From Betaproteobacteria bacterium (lineage in GTDB: Bacteria; Pseudomonadota; Gammaproteobacteria; Burkholderiales; Casimicrobiaceae), in NCBI GenBank assembly GCA_016720425.1, contig JADKKQ010000005.1, positions 1 to 64,000 of the forward strand: a stretch of DNA of 64,000 nt, in the 5' to 3' direction. Position numbers and translations under genes: made by a program. Shown piece by piece: positions 53,853 through 63,028 of the stretch. Positions within the stretch are counted from its first letter, which is position 1; the number at the start of each line of letters is the position of its first letter. The notes under the pieces are model-generated. The model was given only the letters and a program-made list of their open reading frames with translations. It searched no databases and was not told the origin of the DNA.

Positions 53853-55124
53853 TCAGGCCGCGGCCAACGCCCGGTCGATGTCCTCGACGAGGTCGTCGAT
53901 GTGCTCGATGCCCACGCTCAGACGCACCATGTCGACGCTGACGCCGGCGCGGGCGAGCTCCTCCGGCCCGAGCTGCCGGTGCGTCGTCGACGCCGGGTGG
54001 CAGGCCAGCGACTTCGCGTCGCCGATGTTGACCAGCCGGGTGAACAGCTGGAGCGCGTCCTGGAAGCGCGCGCCGGCGTCGCGCCCGCCCTCGATGCCGA
54101 AGCTCACGATGCCCGAGGCGCGCCCACCCAGGTACTTCTCCGCCAGCGCGTGGTCCGGGTGCTCGGGCAGTCCCGCGTAGTTGACCCAGCGCACTTTCGG
54201 GTGCGCCTTGAGGTGCTGGGCGATGCGCCTGGCGTTGTGGCAGATGCGGTCCATCCGCAGCGGCAGCGTCTCGATGCCCTGCAGGATGAGAAAGGCGTTC
54301 ATCGGCGACAGCGCCGCGCCCATGTTGCGCAGCGGCACCACGCGCGCGCGACCGATGTAGGCGGCGGGTCCCAGCGCCTCGGTGTAGACGACGCCGTGAT
54401 AGGACACGTCGGGCTCGTTCAGCCGCCGGAACCGCGCCTTGTGCTCGGCCCAGGGGAACCTGCCCGAGTCGACGATGGCGCCGCCGACGCTGTTGCCGTG
54501 GCCGCCGAGGTACTTGGTCAGCGAGTGGACGACGATGTCGGCACCGTGCTCGAACGGCCGGCACAGGTAGGGGCTCGGAACCGTGTTGTCGACGATCAGC
54601 GGGATGCCGTGGCGATGGGCGATTTCGGCCAGCGGCGCGAAATCGGTGATGTTGCCCAGGGGATTGCCGATCGACTCGCAGAAGATCGCCTTGGTGCGGG
54701 CGTCGATCAGCGGCGCGAAGGCATCGGGCTGGCGATAGTCGGCGAAGCGGACCTCGATGCCGAGCTGCGGGAAGGTGTGGGCGAACAGGTTGTAGGTGCC
54801 GCCGTACAGCGTGGACGCCGACACGATGTTGTCTCCGCTCTCGGCGATCGTCTGGATCGCGTAGCTGATCGCCGCCATGCCCGAGGCCACCGCCAGCGCC
54901 GCGAGCCCCCCCTCCAGTTCGGCCAGCCGCTGTTCCAGCACCGCGTTGGTCGGATTCATGATCCGGGTGTAGATGTTGCCGGCCACCTTGAGATCGAAGA
55001 GATCGGCCCCGTGCTGGGTGTTGTCGAACGCGTAGGCCACCGTCTGGTAGATCGGCGTGGCGACCGCCCTGGTCGTGGGGTCGGGTCTTTGGCCGCCGTG
55101 CACGGCGATGGTCTCGATTCTCAT
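53853..55124 (-). CDS. metY: O-acetylhomoserine aminocarboxypropyltransferase/cysteine synthase family
   Basis: PLP enzyme of the Cys/Met metabolism family, 423 aa, likely making homocysteine directly from O-acetylhomoserine and sulfide. Features: PIYQTVAYAFDNTQHGADLFDL in part, YTRIMNPTNAVLEQRLAELEGG, ALAVASGMAAI, STLYGGTYNLFAHT, the Schiff-base Lys in HSLTKYLGGHGNSVGG, and the C-terminal LVNIGDAKSLACHPASTTHRQL. The insertion pattern and the NIGDAKSLACHP signature fit MetY rather than MetB/MetC. Divergent from wecB. Confidence 0.93.
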   Translation of the reverse strand: MRIETIAVHGGQRPDPTTRAVATPIYQTVAYAFDNTQHGADLFDLKVAGNIYTRIMNPTNAVLEQRLAELEGGLAALAVASGMAAISYAIQTIAESGDNIVSASTLYGGTYNLFAHTFPQLGIEVRFADYRQPDAFAPLIDARTKAIFCESIGNPLGNITDFAPLAEIAHRHGIPLIVDNTVPSPYLCRPFEHGADIVVHSLTKYLGGHGNSVGGAIVDSGRFPWAEHKARFRRLNEPDVSYHGVVYTEALGPAAYIGRARVVPLRNMGAALSPMNAFLILQGIETLPLRMDRICHNARRIAQHLKAHPKVRWVNYAGLPEHPDHALAEKYLGGRASGIVSFGIEGGRDAGARFQDALQLFTRLVNIGDAKSLACHPASTTHRQLGPEELARAGVSVDMVRLSVGIEHIDDLVEDIDRALAAA

Positions 55125-55233
55125 GGGCGCCTCCGGGGGGTGTCGTGGTCGCCGACGCGAGGGGCGCCGTGCGGAACGCGCAGTATAGCTACTGTGCGGG
55201 ATGCCTCGGCTGCCGACCTCGGCGACAACTGGT

Positions 55234-55239
55234 TACAAT
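55234..55239 (+). promoter_or_regulatory. Possible -10 element for the wecB cassette
   Basis: TACAAT in CTGGTTACAATC, 58 bases before the wecB ATG in the gap between divergent metY and wecB. A -35 at the right distance (TGCCGA) is poor, so this is a weak call. Confidence 0.4.
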
Positions 55240-55297
55240 CACGCTTTGCCCCGCTCCGCCGCCCATCGGGGGCATGGCGTCCCGGGGCGTTGCGCGC

Positions 55298-56503
55298 ATG
55301 GATGCTCCGCCGACCGTGATTGGCCTGCCCGTTGTCCTGATCGTCGTCGGCACCCGCCCGGAGTGCATCAAGCTCGTGCCGCTGATCCGCGCTTTGCGTG
55401 AGCGCGGGAGCCTGCGTCCGCTGGTCGTCAACAGCGGTCAGCACCGCGAGGGCGTCCGCGAAGTGATGGCCAGCTTCGGCATCCGGGCGGACATCGAGCT
55501 CGAGGCCTTGCCGCCGCTGGCCAGCCTGCGGGCCGCCAGCGATCGCCTGCGCGAGCGTCTGCGGGCGGTGATCGATGCGGCCGCTCCGGCCCGGGTCGTC
55601 GTGCAGGGCGACACGCTGACCGCGTATGCGGGTGCGCGGGCCGCCGCCGATGCCGGGTGCAGGGTCGTCCACGTCGAAGCCGGGCTGCGCACCGACTCGG
55701 TCAAGGATCCCTTCCCCGAGGAGTGGTTCCGTCGCCGGATCGCCCGCCTCGCCGAACTGCACTGCGCGCCCTCGGCGTCGGCGGTCGACAACCTGCTGCG
55801 CGAGGGCGTCGATCCCGCGCGCGTCCATCGCACCGGCAACACCGCCATCGACTGCCTGCGCGAGCTCGTGGGCACCTGGGCGGACGGGGACACCGCGGCA
55901 CCAGGGACGCGCAACACCGTCGTCGTCACGCTGCACCGGCGCGAGAACTGGGGCGGCAACGCCGACGTCATCTGCGACGCCCTGCTCGAGATCGCAGCGC
56001 GGCGGCCGGCGCTGCGCTTCACCTTTCCCGTGCATCCCAATCCGCGCGTCGCGCCGCGCATTCGCGAGCGCCTCGAAGGCAAACGCGGATTCGATCTGGT
56101 CGCGCCGATGGCCTACGACGCGTTCGTCCGCGCCGCGGCCGCGGCGGCATTGATCGTCAGCGACTCGGGCGGGGTGCAGGAAGAGGCCCCGCATCTCGGC
56201 ACGCCGGTGCTGGTGCCGCGGACCAACACCGAGCGGCCGGAGGCGCTCGCCACCGGGTTCGTTCGCCTGGTCGTGGCGGATCGCGAGCACTTGGTCGCGG
56301 CGGCGCTGACGGCGCTGGCGGCGCCGCGCCGACCCCCGCTGCCCTTCGACGATGCGGCGCCGTTCGGCGCTGGCGACGCCGGGCGTCGCATTGCCGAGCT
56401 GCTCGAAGCCGACGTCGCCGCGGAATCGCATCGCGTGAGCGAGCGGCGTCATGATTCGGCGGCACCGCCGGCTTCCCCGGCGCGCGCGGCCGTCGGGCCA
56501 TGA
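55298..56503 (+). CDS. wecB: UDP-N-acetylglucosamine 2-epimerase (non-hydrolysing)
   Basis: Makes UDP-N-acetylmannosamine for surface glycans. The 401-aa GT-B-fold protein has LIVVGTRPECIKLVPLI, NSGQHREGV, VVQGDTLTAYAGA, VVHVEAGLRT with the conserved acidic residue, HRTGNTAIDCL, VTLHRRENWGGN, and the UDP-binding SDSGGVQEEAPHLGTPVLVPRTNTERPEAL (split). The His and Glu residues expected for catalysis are in these motifs. The ATG at 55298 matches the family N-terminus; its stop overlaps the next ATG as ATGA. First gene of a four-gene cassette. Confidence 0.92.
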   Translation: MDAPPTVIGLPVVLIVVGTRPECIKLVPLIRALRERGSLRPLVVNSGQHREGVREVMASFGIRADIELEALPPLASLRAASDRLRERLRAVIDAAAPARVVVQGDTLTAYAGARAAADAGCRVVHVEAGLRTDSVKDPFPEEWFRRRIARLAELHCAPSASAVDNLLREGVDPARVHRTGNTAIDCLRELVGTWADGDTAAPGTRNTVVVTLHRRENWGGNADVICDALLEIAARRPALRFTFPVHPNPRVAPRIRERLEGKRGFDLVAPMAYDAFVRAAAAAALIVSDSGGVQEEAPHLGTPVLVPRTNTERPEALATGFVRLVVADREHLVAAALTALAAPRRPPLPFDDAAPFGAGDAGRRIAELLEADVAAESHRVSERRHDSAAPPASPARAAVGP

Positions 56504-57627
56504 TTCGCCCCGAGGCAACGACCTCCGCCGTCGCCGCGGGCGCCGCCGGGCGCATCGCCGGCTGGCTGCGCGACGGTCCCGCGCAGCTCGCGGCGGGACC
56601 GCAGCGCGGCGGCGTCGCGGGCGTCGTCGGCGCCGATGGCGTGGCCGAGTACGCCTACGCCGAGATCACCGGCTATTACCTGCAGTGGCTCGCCTGGCAC
56701 GCGGCCCGCGACGGCGTGTCCGCCGCGCTGGCGACGCGCGCGGACGCCGCGCAGCAGTGGCTCGCCCGCTGGCTCGCCGCTGCACCGCTGCCGGGCACGC
56801 GCGTGCACCTCGGCCCCGTGGCCGGCGACTGGCGCAACGACGCGGTGTTCTTCTTCGACGTCGCGATGGTGCTGCGCGGGCTCGCCTCGGCGGCACGCCA
56901 GGGGCTCGTCGCGCCCTCGGCGGCGGTGATCGATGGCGTCAACGGCCTGCTGGCGTCGTTGCGTGCGCAGGACGGCCTGTTCGACGCCTGCATCGTCAAG
57001 CCGGGAGCGAGTCCGGTGCCCGATCGCTGGTCGACGCGGCGGGGCGCGTTTCTGGCCAAGGCGGCGGCCGGCGTGATCGACGCGGCGAAGGTGCTGCCGG
57101 GGGTCGCCGCGACGGCCACGCAGGCGGCCGAGGACACGCTGGCGGCAAGCCTGCGCTGGTTCGACGAACAGCCGCACCGCGAGGTGCACCCGCTGCTCTA
57201 CGCGGCCGAGGGGTTCCTCTCGTTGCCGCGGCACCCGCTGTTGCCCTCGGCGCTGCCGGTCGTCGCCCGGGCGTTCAACGACGTGCTGGTGGAGACCCGC
57301 GTGCAGGGACGCGTGCCCGAGTTCCTGCGCGCCGGCGCCGCCGACGCGGGCGCGGCGCGCGTCGACATCGTCGCCCAGGCATTGCGCGTCGGCGTGCTCG
57401 TCGCCGCGCAGGTTCCGCGCGAGGCGCCGGACCGGGCGGGAATCGACCTGCTGCGCGGGATGCTGGTCGAGCAGGTCTCCGCGCAGGGGACGCTGCCTTT
57501 CGCCGTCGGCGCGGCGCCGCGGCGCCACAACGTCTGGGCGGCGATGTTCGCCGAGCAGGCGCTGGCCTTCGCCGACGAAGGCGACCTCGCCCAGCGGGCC
57601 GGGCGCGATGCGCCGCTATTGGTGTGA
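56500..57627 (+). CDS. Unknown protein of the wecB cassette, alpha/alpha-barrel-like
   Basis: Not assigned to a family. The 375-aa protein starts in an ATGA overlap with wecB. Repeated helical segments with aromatic residues (AYAEITGYYLQWLAWHAARDG, AGDWRNDAVFFFDVAMVLRGL, GLLASLRAQDGLFDACIV, LLYAAEGFLSLPRHPLLP, each in part) are spaced like the hairpins of six-hairpin glycosidase or epimerase-type barrels, and resemble proteins annotated only as polysaccharide biosynthesis. No signal peptide or membrane helix. A role in glycan assembly or trimming is inferred from position only. Confidence 0.75.
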   Translation: MIRPEATTSAVAAGAAGRIAGWLRDGPAQLAAGPQRGGVAGVVGADGVAEYAYAEITGYYLQWLAWHAARDGVSAALATRADAAQQWLARWLAAAPLPGTRVHLGPVAGDWRNDAVFFFDVAMVLRGLASAARQGLVAPSAAVIDGVNGLLASLRAQDGLFDACIVKPGASPVPDRWSTRRGAFLAKAAAGVIDAAKVLPGVAATATQAAEDTLAASLRWFDEQPHREVHPLLYAAEGFLSLPRHPLLPSALPVVARAFNDVLVETRVQGRVPEFLRAGAADAGAARVDIVAQALRVGVLVAAQVPREAPDRAGIDLLRGMLVEQVSAQGTLPFAVGAAPRRHNVWAAMFAEQALAFADEGDLAQRAGRDAPLLV

Positions 57628-57704
57628 GTGGGGCGGCGGGTCGTCGTGACGCGGTTCCTTTCTCCGCTCCCGGGTCGCGCCGGCGGGAAGGCGGGCTGAC
57701 CGGC

Positions 57705-59924
57705 ATGTGGGGGACCACCTGGCGGCAGCGCCTGCGGCTGGCGCCGCTCTACCTCGCCCTGCTCGCGGCCGAGCGCCTGCCGGCGGCGGTGCCGCACCGC
57801 CGTGCCGCGGAGGACGCGGCGCGCCCGTCCGGCCTCACGGTCGTCATCCCCGAGCGCGACACGCCCGAGCTGCTGTCCGGCACGCTGGCGGCGCTGGCGG
57901 CGGCGCTGGCGCGCGTCGACCTGCCGCGACAGGTGATCGTGGTCGTCAACGGCGCGGCGAGCGGCCGCTACGCGGAACTGCGACAACGGCACGGCGACGT
58001 CGTGTTCCTGCACTCGGACCAGCCGCTGGGCTTCGGCGGTGCGATCGAGCGTGGGCTGGAGCACGCGACGCACGACTGGACCTATCTGCTCAACAGCGAC
58101 ATGCGGCTCGACGTCGACGCGCTGGCCACGCTGCTGCCCTGGCGCGCTGACGACGTGTTCGCCGTCGGCTCGCAGATCTTCCAGACCAGCGCCGACGGCC
58201 GGCGCGAGGAAACGGGCTTCGTCGACTGGTACGTCGACGGGTCCGGGATCCGCGCCTTCCACGCGCCGCCACGCCACGACGCGGCGGCCTGCCCGGCGCT
58301 GTGCGCCGGCGGCGGCGCGGCGCTGTTCCGCACCGATCTGCTGCTGCGGTACGTGCGCGCCGCCCGCTGCTACGACCCGTTCTACTGGGAGGATGCGGAC
58401 TGGGGCGTCTGCGCGTGGCGCGAAGGGCTGCGGGTGCTGTTCTGCCCGGACTCGCAGGCGCATCACCTGCACCGGGCGACGACGTCGCGCTTCTACGCCG
58501 CCGACGAACTCGAGCGGATCGTCGAGCGCAACCGGCTGCTGTTCGACGCCCGGCACGCGGCGAGCGGCGACACGCCGGCCGAGCTCATGGCGCGGATCTG
58601 CGCGCTGCCGTATCCCAGCCAGCGCGAGCTCGCGTCGACGGCGATCGCGGCCGCGGTCCTACGCCAGCGACGCCGGGCGAAGCGCGCCCGCGCGCCGCTG
58701 CTGCCGCAGCGCCTGCTTGCCCGCGAGCAGCGCGGCATCGTCCTCGCCGGCGCGTCGTACGCCTGCCGGCTGCGGGCGGCGACCGGCGACGGCCCGCGGC
58801 GACCGTGCGTGCTGTTCGTCACGCCGTTCGCGGTGTATCCCCCGCGGCACGGCGGCGCGCGCCGCGTCGCCGAGCTGCTGCGCTGCCTGCGCGCGGCCTA
58901 CGACATCGTCCTCATCAGCGACGAGGCGGGACTCTACGATGCCCGCAGCCTGGCGCCGATGGACGGCCTGTACGCCGTGCACCTGGTCGAGCGCGGCCGC
59001 GTCGATCGCGACGACGCGCCGGGGCTCGCGGCGCAGATGCGCGCGCACTGCCACCGGCAACTCACCGCCGCGCTCGCCGAGGCGATCGATCGCTACCGTC
59101 CGCAGCTCGTCCAGGTCGAGCACTTCGAGCTCGCCGAGCTCGTGCGCCAGCGGCAGCCCGGCCAGCGCTGGGTGCTGGGGCTGCACGATGCGGTGCGCCC
59201 CGAAGATTTCGCCGCCGCCGGCGAGGCGGACGCGTTCGCGACCGGCACGCTCGCCGCCTACGACGCGGTCACCGTCTGCTCTGCCGAAGACGCTGCGCTC
59301 ACCGCGCACCGCCGGGTCGTCGTCGTGCCCAACGGCAGCGCCGTCCCGCTTGCCGGCTACCGGCCCTCGGGCTCGACCGGGCTGCTGTTCGTCGGCCCGT
59401 TCCGCTACGCGCCGAACCTCGACGGCCTGCGTCGCTTCCTGCGCGAGGCCTGGCCGGCGATCCGTTCCGCGCACCCGGACGTCACGCTGACCGCGCTGGG
59501 CGGCGACGAAGCGACGGCCATCGTCGCCGCCGACCCGCTGCTGCGGCAGCAGGGCGTCACGGTGCTGCGGCACCGCGAGGACGTGCCGGAGCTGCTGCGC
59601 GCCGCGGCGCTGTCGATCAATCCGCTGACCGGGATCCGCGGTTCGGCCGTCAAGCTCGTCGAATCGCTGTCGGCCGGGCGCGTGTGCGTGAGCACCGACG
59701 ACGGCGCCCGGGGCTTCGGCGGCGAACGGTTCGCGGCGCTGGTGACCGTCGCCGACGTCGGCGCGATGGCCGCGCCGATCATCGCGCTGCTCGCCGACGC
59801 CGCGCGTCGTCACGCACTCGAGGCGCCGGACGAGCGGCTGGCCGCCTGGCAGTGGGAGCGCTGCGCCGAGCGCCAGCGCAGCCTCTACGACGGCTTGCTG
59901 CAATCGCAGAGCGATGCGCCATGA
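57705..59924 (+). CDS. Bifunctional glycosyltransferase (GT2 plus GT-B domains)
   Basis: Protein of 739 aa from ATG 57705; a GTG at 57624 in the GTGA overlap with the previous stop would add 27 residues. Residues about 40-320 are a family 2 GT-A domain: LTVVIPERDTPELLSGTLAAL, VVVNGAASGRYAEL, LLNSDMRLDVDAL (DXD-like) and FYWEDADWGVCAWREG. Residues about 365-735 form a GT-B domain of family 4 type: PCVLFVTPFAVYPPRHGGARRVAEL, VVPNGSAVPL, LLFVGPFRYAPNLDGLRRFL, VLRHREDVPELLRAAALSINPL and GSAVKLVESLSAGRVCV (long motifs quoted in part). It could add two sugars in sequence. No membrane helix; coupled to the methyltransferase gene by ATGA. Confidence 0.88.
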   Translation: MWGTTWRQRLRLAPLYLALLAAERLPAAVPHRRAAEDAARPSGLTVVIPERDTPELLSGTLAALAAALARVDLPRQVIVVVNGAASGRYAELRQRHGDVVFLHSDQPLGFGGAIERGLEHATHDWTYLLNSDMRLDVDALATLLPWRADDVFAVGSQIFQTSADGRREETGFVDWYVDGSGIRAFHAPPRHDAAACPALCAGGGAALFRTDLLLRYVRAARCYDPFYWEDADWGVCAWREGLRVLFCPDSQAHHLHRATTSRFYAADELERIVERNRLLFDARHAASGDTPAELMARICALPYPSQRELASTAIAAAVLRQRRRAKRARAPLLPQRLLAREQRGIVLAGASYACRLRAATGDGPRRPCVLFVTPFAVYPPRHGGARRVAELLRCLRAAYDIVLISDEAGLYDARSLAPMDGLYAVHLVERGRVDRDDAPGLAAQMRAHCHRQLTAALAEAIDRYRPQLVQVEHFELAELVRQRQPGQRWVLGLHDAVRPEDFAAAGEADAFATGTLAAYDAVTVCSAEDAALTAHRRVVVVPNGSAVPLAGYRPSGSTGLLFVGPFRYAPNLDGLRRFLREAWPAIRSAHPDVTLTALGGDEATAIVAADPLLRQQGVTVLRHREDVPELLRAAALSINPLTGIRGSAVKLVESLSAGRVCVSTDDGARGFGGERFAALVTVADVGAMAAPIIALLADAARRHALEAPDERLAAWQWERCAERQRSLYDGLLQSQSDAP

Positions 59925-60670
59925 CCGACAACTACGACCGCATCGCCCGCTTCTACGACACCGACATGGCGCTGAACATGCGCTTCGACGACGTCGGCTT
60001 CTATGCGGCACGCTGCGCCGACGCCGGCGGGCGGGTGCTGGAACTCGGCTGCGGCAACGGGCGCGTGCTGCTGCCGCTGCTGGAGCGCGGGGTGGACATC
60101 GTCGGCGTCGACGCCTCGGCCGGCATGCTGGCCGAACTGCGGCGCAAGGCCGCGCTGCGCGGTCTCGTCCCCGACGTGGCGCGGATGGACACGCGCGCGC
60201 TGGCTTTCGCGGCGACGTTCGCCGTCGTGCTCTGTCCCTATTCGCTGATCACCTACCACGTGACCGACGACGACGTGGCGCGGCTCTTTGCCGGCGTGCG
60301 GCGCGCGCTGCGCCCGCGCGGCGTCTTCGTCGTCGATGCCTTCGTGCCCCGAGCGGCGACGGCGAGCCCGGAGTTCACGCTCGACTACCGGCGGCCGTAC
60401 GAGGGCGGCAGCCTGGTCCGGTCCAAGCGGGTCACCCCGCTGCCGGACGGCCGGAACCGCATCGAGCGCCGCTATGAAGTCGTGGCCGGCGACGGTCGCG
60501 TCGCCGATCGCGTCGAAGTGAGCGAGGTGATTCGTCCGCTGACCCCCGACGCGCTGGTCGCTGTGGTCGCGGGCGGTGGCTTTCGGGTCGTCGCATCGTG
60601 GTGGGACTACGCTGCCGGCGAGGCGGGCGCCGGCGTGCAATTCTTCACCGTCGCGGCGAGGGTTGCATAA
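59921..60670 (+). CDS. SAM-dependent methyltransferase of the wecB cassette
   Basis: Cytoplasmic class I methyltransferase of 249 aa. NYDRIARFYDTDMALN opens the protein, followed by motif I VLELGCGNGRVLLPLL, the acidic VGVDAS, FAVVLCPYSLITYHV (motif IV region) and RPRGVFVVDAFVP. The ATG overlaps the stop of the dual glycosyltransferase gene, so it is last in a coupled operon. It probably methylates a sugar or lipid-linked glycan made by the cassette; this is inferred from position. Confidence 0.88.
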   Translation: MTDNYDRIARFYDTDMALNMRFDDVGFYAARCADAGGRVLELGCGNGRVLLPLLERGVDIVGVDASAGMLAELRRKAALRGLVPDVARMDTRALAFAATFAVVLCPYSLITYHVTDDDVARLFAGVRRALRPRGVFVVDAFVPRAATASPEFTLDYRRPYEGGSLVRSKRVTPLPDGRNRIERRYEVVAGDGRVADRVEVSEVIRPLTPDALVAVVAGGGFRVVASWWDYAAGEAGAGVQFFTVAARVA

Positions 60671-60807
60671 CGGGGGGCACTCCTGCCGGCGCTGCGTGGC
60701 GCGACGATCGGCCGCAGCGCAGGCGCCGGGCGTCGCGGACGACGGCGCCGGTGGCACGCGATCCCAATCGCCGCAGCTTGCAAAGTCGACGCCCGCGACG
60801 GCGGCGG

Positions 60808-60817
60808 GTGCGATAAT
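60808..60817 (+). promoter_or_regulatory. Extended -10 promoter of the dienoyl-CoA reductase gene
   Basis: GTGCGATAAT (extended -10), 44 bases before the ATG at 60862. Third identical copy of this decamer in the window. Confidence 0.5.
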
Positions 60818-60861
60818 TAACTGTTGACCCTTCCCCATTCGGCCATTCCGGCCACGCTGTC

Positions 60862-62868
60862 ATGACCCCCTATCCGCACCTGCTCGCTCCGCTCGACCTG
60901 GGCTTCACCACGCTCGCCAACCGCGTCCTCATGGGCTCGATGCACACCGGCCTCGAGGAGGCGCCGGACGGCTACGCCCGGATGGCCGCGTTCTACGCCG
61001 AGCGCGCCAGGGGCGGCGTCGGCCTGATCGTCACCGGCGGGATCGCGCCGAACCTCGCCGGACGGGCGAAGCCGAAGGCGGCCCAGCTGTCGTTCCCGTG
61101 GCAGGTGGCGCGGCACCGGCTGATCACCGACGCCGTGCACGAAGCCGGCGGCAAGATCGCGATGCAGATCCTGCACGCCGGCCGCTACGCCTACCACCCG
61201 CTGTCGGTCGCCCCGTCGCGGCTGCGCTCGCCGATCACGCCGTTCAAGCCGCGGGCGCTGACCGGCTGGGGCGTGCGCAAGACCATCGCCGACTACGCGC
61301 GCTGTGCCGTCCTCGCCCAGCGCGCCGGCTACGACGGGGTCGAGATCATGGGCTCCGAGGGCTACCTCATCAACCAGTTCATCGCGCCGCAGACCAACCT
61401 GCGCAGCGACGAGTGGGGCGGGACCTTCGAGAACCGCATCCGCTTCGCCGTCGAGATCGTGCGCCGGACGCGGGAGAAGGTCGGCCGCGAGTTCATCATC
61501 GTCTTCCGGCTGTCGATGCTCGATCTGGTCGAGGGCGGCAGCACCTGGGACGAGATCGTGGCGCTGGCCAAGGCGATCGAGGCCGCCGGAGCGACGATCA
61601 TCAACACCGGCATCGGCTGGCACGAGGCGCGGGTCCCGACCATCGCCACGATGGTGCCGCGCGCGGCGTTCACCTGGGTGACGCGGCGGATGAAGGGGGA
61701 GGTGCGCATCCCGCTGGTCACGACCAACCGGATCAACGATCCCGCGGTCGCCGAGGAGGTGCTCGCGCGCGGCGATGCCGACATGGTGTCGATGGCGCGC
61801 CCCTTCCTCGCCGACGCGCATTTCGTCGCCAAGGCGGCCGCGGGCCGTGCCGACGAGATCAACACCTGCATCGCCTGCAACCAGGCCTGTCTCGATCACG
61901 TGTTCGAGCAGAAGATCGCGTCCTGCCTGGTCAATCCCTTCGCCTGCCGCGAGACCGTCTGGAAGCTCGTGCCGGCCGCGAGCCCGCGCAAGGTCGCCGT
62001 CGTCGGCGCCGGGCCGGCGGGGCTGGCCTGCGCGACCACCGCCGCCGAGCGCGGCCACGACGTCACGCTGTTCGACGCGGCGGCCGAGGTCGGCGGGCAG
62101 TTCAACCTCGCGCGGCGCATACCCGGCAAGGAGGAGTTCGCCGAGACGCTGCGCTATTTCCGCCGCCGCATCGAGCGCACCGGCGTCAAGCTCGCGCTCA
62201 GCCGGCGGGTGCGGGCCGAGGACCTCGCCGGCTTCGACGCGGTGCTGCTGGCGACCGGCATCGTGCCGCGGCTGCCCGCGATTCCCGGCATCGAGCACCC
62301 GAAGGTCGCGAGCTACATCGACATCGTCGAGCGGCGCCGCGAGGCCGGGGCACGGGTGGCGATCATCGGCGCCGGCGGCATCGGCTTCGACGTCGCCGAG
62401 CTGCTGACGCACGCCGGCGGCGACGATCCCGCGGCCTTTCGCGACGAGTGGGGGATCGATGCCGAGTGCACGGCGCGCGGTGGATTGAAGCCCGCGCACG
62501 ACGCCGCGTCGCCGCGCCAGGTGTGGCTGCTGCAGCGCAAGGACACCAAGGTCGGCAGCGGGCTGGCCAAGACCACCGGCTGGATCCGCCGCACGCTGCT
62601 CAAGAAGCGCGGCGTCACCATGCTGGCGGGCGTCGAATACGAGCGCATCGACGACCAGGGCCTGCACGTCCGCGTCGGTGGCAAGGCGCAGCTCCTTCCC
62701 GTCGACACCATCGTCGTCTGCGCCGGGCAGGAGCCGCGGCGCGAGCTCGTCGCCGGGCTCGAGGCGGCGGGCGTCAAGCCGGTGCTGATCGGCGGCGCCG
62801 ACGTCGCGAGCGAGCTCGACGCCAAGCGCGCGATCGAGCAGGGCACCGAGGTGGCGCTGGCGCTGTAG
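60862..62868 (+). CDS. fadH: NADPH-dependent 2,4-dienoyl-CoA reductase
   Basis: Reduces dienoyl-CoA intermediates in oxidation of unsaturated fatty acids, using FMN, a 4Fe-4S cluster and FAD. The 668-aa protein has an N-terminal TIM barrel (LLAPLDLGFTTLANRVLMGS, AMQILHAGRYAYH, EIMGSEGYLINQF, SMARPFLAD), the cluster ligands Cys336, Cys339, Cys343 and Cys355 (CIACNQACLDHVFEQ, SC), an FAD domain (VAVVGAGPAGLACATTAAERG) and an NADPH-type domain (AIIGAGGIGFDVAELLTH). Length matches E. coli FadH (672). Convergent with a FadL-like gene. Confidence 0.94.
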   Translation: MTPYPHLLAPLDLGFTTLANRVLMGSMHTGLEEAPDGYARMAAFYAERARGGVGLIVTGGIAPNLAGRAKPKAAQLSFPWQVARHRLITDAVHEAGGKIAMQILHAGRYAYHPLSVAPSRLRSPITPFKPRALTGWGVRKTIADYARCAVLAQRAGYDGVEIMGSEGYLINQFIAPQTNLRSDEWGGTFENRIRFAVEIVRRTREKVGREFIIVFRLSMLDLVEGGSTWDEIVALAKAIEAAGATIINTGIGWHEARVPTIATMVPRAAFTWVTRRMKGEVRIPLVTTNRINDPAVAEEVLARGDADMVSMARPFLADAHFVAKAAAGRADEINTCIACNQACLDHVFEQKIASCLVNPFACRETVWKLVPAASPRKVAVVGAGPAGLACATTAAERGHDVTLFDAAAEVGGQFNLARRIPGKEEFAETLRYFRRRIERTGVKLALSRRVRAEDLAGFDAVLLATGIVPRLPAIPGIEHPKVASYIDIVERRREAGARVAIIGAGGIGFDVAELLTHAGGDDPAAFRDEWGIDAECTARGGLKPAHDAASPRQVWLLQRKDTKVGSGLAKTTGWIRRTLLKKRGVTMLAGVEYERIDDQGLHVRVGGKAQLLPVDTIVVCAGQEPRRELVAGLEAAGVKPVLIGGADVASELDAKRAIEQGTEVALAL

Positions 62869-62897
62869 CGGCACGCGGCGGCGCCGCGCCCGGACGG

Positions 62898-62932
62898 AAA
62901 AAAAAGGCGCGGGTCGAAGCCCGCGCCTTTTT
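62898..62932. terminator. Bidirectional terminator between fadH and the FadL-like gene
   Basis: Perfect 8-bp stem GGCGCGGG/CCCGCGCC with a six-base loop, preceded by eight A and followed by five T. It can end transcription of the plus-strand fadH and the minus-strand porin gene. Confidence 0.92.
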
Positions 62933-63028
62933 CGTCACCTGGACAACGGTCGGCGGTCACGCGCGCATCGCGCGGGCGCCGATGCGTTCGCGCCGCGCGG
63001 GGCGGCCGGGGGCGCGGCCCTGGGGCGC

